From Flavobacterium hydatis (GTDB taxonomy: Bacteria > Bacteroidota > Bacteroidia > Flavobacteriales > Flavobacteriaceae), in assembly GCF_000737695.1 (NCBI RefSeq), contig NZ_JPRM01000005.1, positions 53,941 to 117,940 on the forward strand: 64,000 nt of DNA. The letters are read 5' to 3'. Both the position numbers and the translations under genes were made by a program. Shown here one piece after another: positions 62,396 to 64,000 of the stretch (positions within the stretch are counted from its first letter, which is position 1; every line of letters starts with the position of its first letter). Below the pieces are notes generated by a model. It was not told where the DNA came from and searched no databases. It was given only the letters and a program-made list of their open reading frames with translations.

Positions 62396-63902
62396 CTTAA
62401 GAATAACTCATTTTGTTTTATTGATGAGTTTTTTAAATTTTTTATTCTTCCATTTACCATTTTTCACCTACGTATTTAATAATGTAGATTATAAAAGTTT
62501 AAACGGTATAATCCTAATTATAAGCTTAATAATTATAATGCTCGTTGTAAATGCTTTTGTTTTTTACCTGATCTTTTCTATCTCACATTATCTTGGGAAA
62601 TTCTTATTAGTTGTGTTCTTTATTATTAATGCAATTGCGGTTTATTTTGTTAATACTTATGGTGTCATAATAGACGAAAGTATGATTGGTAATGTACTTA
62701 ATACCAATTATGAAGAGTCTAGTAATTTTTTCTCTTTTAAATTAATTGTATACATCATTCTGTTTGGTATTATTCCTAGTGTTTATATTATTAAAGTTAA
62801 AATAATAAATACTGCTTTAAAGCAATTTTTAACCATTACTTCCTGTACTTTATTATTTATTCTTGTTTTAGTTTTTGCTAATGCAAGCAATTGGTTGTGG
62901 ATCGACAAAAATTCTAAACAATTAGGTGGCCTCGCAATGCCTTGGTCATATTCAGTAAATACCTCTCTTTTTTATATTCATAAATACAAAAAGAACGAGA
63001 AAGAAATTTTATTGCCAGATGCTGTAATTAAAGATAACCAAAAGGCGGTTGTAGTTTTAGTTATTGGAGAATCTGCAAGACGAGAGAATTTCTCTTTATA
63101 TGGTTATGGAAAAAACACTAATCCATTGCTTTCTAAAACAACTAACTTATTTCATTTTGATGCCAATTCTTGTGCTACATACACTACTGCTGGTGTAAAA
63201 TGCATTTTAGAACATACTAATAGTGATGATTTATATGAAATTCTACCCAATTATTTATACCGAAATAATGTAGAGGTTATCTGGAGAACTACAAACTGGG
63301 GCGAACCTCCGGTGCATATAGAGAAATACCAAAACAGAGATGTTTTAAAACAAGATTGTAAAGGGGAAGACTGTGATTATGATGAAGTTCTTTTGACTGG
63401 ATTAAAAGAGCAAATATTAGCCAGCAAAAAGAATAAAATATTGATCGTATTACACACAAGCACGAGTCATGGCCCAACATATAGCAAAAAATATCCGTCT
63501 CGATTTGAAACTTTTAAACCCGTTTGCAATAGTGTTGATTTAGGAAAATGTTCTCAAACCGAACTTGTCAATGCGTATGATAATACTATCGTTTACACAG
63601 ATTATATCTTACACAATGTAATTGAAGATTTAAAACAATTAAAAGAGTATAAAAGCTCCATGATTTTTGTTTCTGATCACGGTGAATCTTTAGGTGAAAA
63701 AAATCTATATATGCACGGAGTTCCTATAAGTTTTGCGCCTAAGGAACAATATGAAATACCTTTTATTGTTTGGGTATCTGATAATTCAAAAAAATTGAAA
63801 CCTAATAAATCTGTATCACAAAATCATGTATTTCATAGCGTTTTAAATTTTTTAAACATAGAGAGTCCTATTTATAATGAAGAAATGAACATTTTTAAAT
63901 AA
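62382..63902 (+). CDS. Phosphoethanolamine transferase (EptA-like)
   Basis: A 506-residue protein with about five N-terminal membrane helices (FVLLMSFLNFLFFHLPFFTY, GIILIISLIIIMLVVNAFVF, VIIDES loop) and a periplasmic sulfatase-fold domain. Catalytic landmarks: VVLVIGESARRENFSLYGYG with the metal Glu, SCATYTTAGVKCIL (nucleophile Thr in this region), STSHGPTYSKKYP and FVSDHGESLGEKNLYMHG with metal Asp and His. It transfers phosphoethanolamine to lipid A or a similar glycolipid. The overlap with the PAP2 gene mirrors the LpxE-EptA pairing known in Helicobacter, where dephosphorylation precedes the transfer and raises resistance to cationic peptides. The gene ends at 63902; nothing further is seen to the window end. 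Confidence 0.88.
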   Translation: MLKDNLRITHFVLLMSFLNFLFFHLPFFTYVFNNVDYKSLNGIILIISLIIIMLVVNAFVFYLIFSISHYLGKFLLVVFFIINAIAVYFVNTYGVIIDESMIGNVLNTNYEESSNFFSFKLIVYIILFGIIPSVYIIKVKIINTALKQFLTITSCTLLFILVLVFANASNWLWIDKNSKQLGGLAMPWSYSVNTSLFYIHKYKKNEKEILLPDAVIKDNQKAVVVLVIGESARRENFSLYGYGKNTNPLLSKTTNLFHFDANSCATYTTAGVKCILEHTNSDDLYEILPNYLYRNNVEVIWRTTNWGEPPVHIEKYQNRDVLKQDCKGEDCDYDEVLLTGLKEQILASKKNKILIVLHTSTSHGPTYSKKYPSRFETFKPVCNSVDLGKCSQTELVNAYDNTIVYTDYILHNVIEDLKQLKEYKSSMIFVSDHGESLGEKNLYMHGVPISFAPKEQYEIPFIVWVSDNSKKLKPNKSVSQNHVFHSVLNFLNIESPIYNEEMNIFK

Positions 63903-64000
63903 TTTGATTCCCCAATGTCTCGATTTCGAAAATAATAGTTTTTAATACGGTAAAATAAGATTTTATAAATTTAATTTTTGGTATGAAGTCAGTGTTATTC

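Overview
The window looks like a chromosomal segment of a Flavobacterium-type member of the Bacteroidota. The reasons are the AT-rich composition, promoters of the form TTG-N19/20-TAnnTTTG, abundant lipoproteins with CSS/CSN lipoboxes, and families typical of that phylum (GSCFA, DUF4136, DUF4230, DUF5522, GxxExxY, TamL/TamB, carboxypeptidase-regulatory-like outer-membrane barrels). The species cannot be named from sequence reading alone.

Layout. 0-1.8 kb: small accessory or hypothetical genes, one with a probable DUF4274 domain. 2.0-5.7 kb: a minus-strand metal-handling locus (Cys-rich small protein, MbnP-like lipoprotein, MbnH/MauG-like di-haem peroxidase, barrel with a CxxCxC motif). 5.8-10.3 kb: a Spy-like protein, hemL, a muramidase-like LysM lipoprotein, a PLP enzyme, a small HExxH membrane protein and a DUF5522 protein. 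10.9-17.3 kb: amino-acid metabolism, with hutU, ilvA behind an Ile-rich leader peptide and terminator, a group III truncated haemoglobin and an aromatic amino-acid hydroxylase. 17.5-28.2 kb: DUF4230, a flavin oxidoreductase, the TamL/TamB pair and a GSCFA protein. 28.2-35.5 kb: five paralogous lipoproteins around an ABC exporter and a GxxExxY protein, with duplicated promoter/terminator segments. 35.6-41.9 kb: alaS, an M23 peptidase, a MerR regulator and a lemA-TPM-TPM operon. 42-46.3 kb: an Rrf2 regulator, a palindromic operator, a short peptide ending CMCMC, a TonB-dependent receptor and a DUF2490 barrel. 46.5-52.0 kb: a large outer-membrane barrel and the GTPases der and era.

52.1-59.6 kb is the most unusual part. 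Two identical initiator tRNA genes and three decayed copies of the tRNA-tail/terminator segment are interspersed with minus-strand accessory genes. Four of these genes have a related 80-100 bp repeat just upstream. This resembles a series of cassettes accumulated at a tRNA-fMet locus, with no integrase in view. 59.7-63.9 kb carries a PQQ-type propeller protein and an overlapping pair that looks like a lipid A phosphatase and phosphoethanolamine transferase.

Dispersed non-coding repeats are frequent. The main ones are a REP-like family with conserved ends and changing palindromic centres, several inverted repeats, and short word-like tandem repeats, one of which lies inside the GSCFA gene. All family assignments come from reading motifs; no database search was run.
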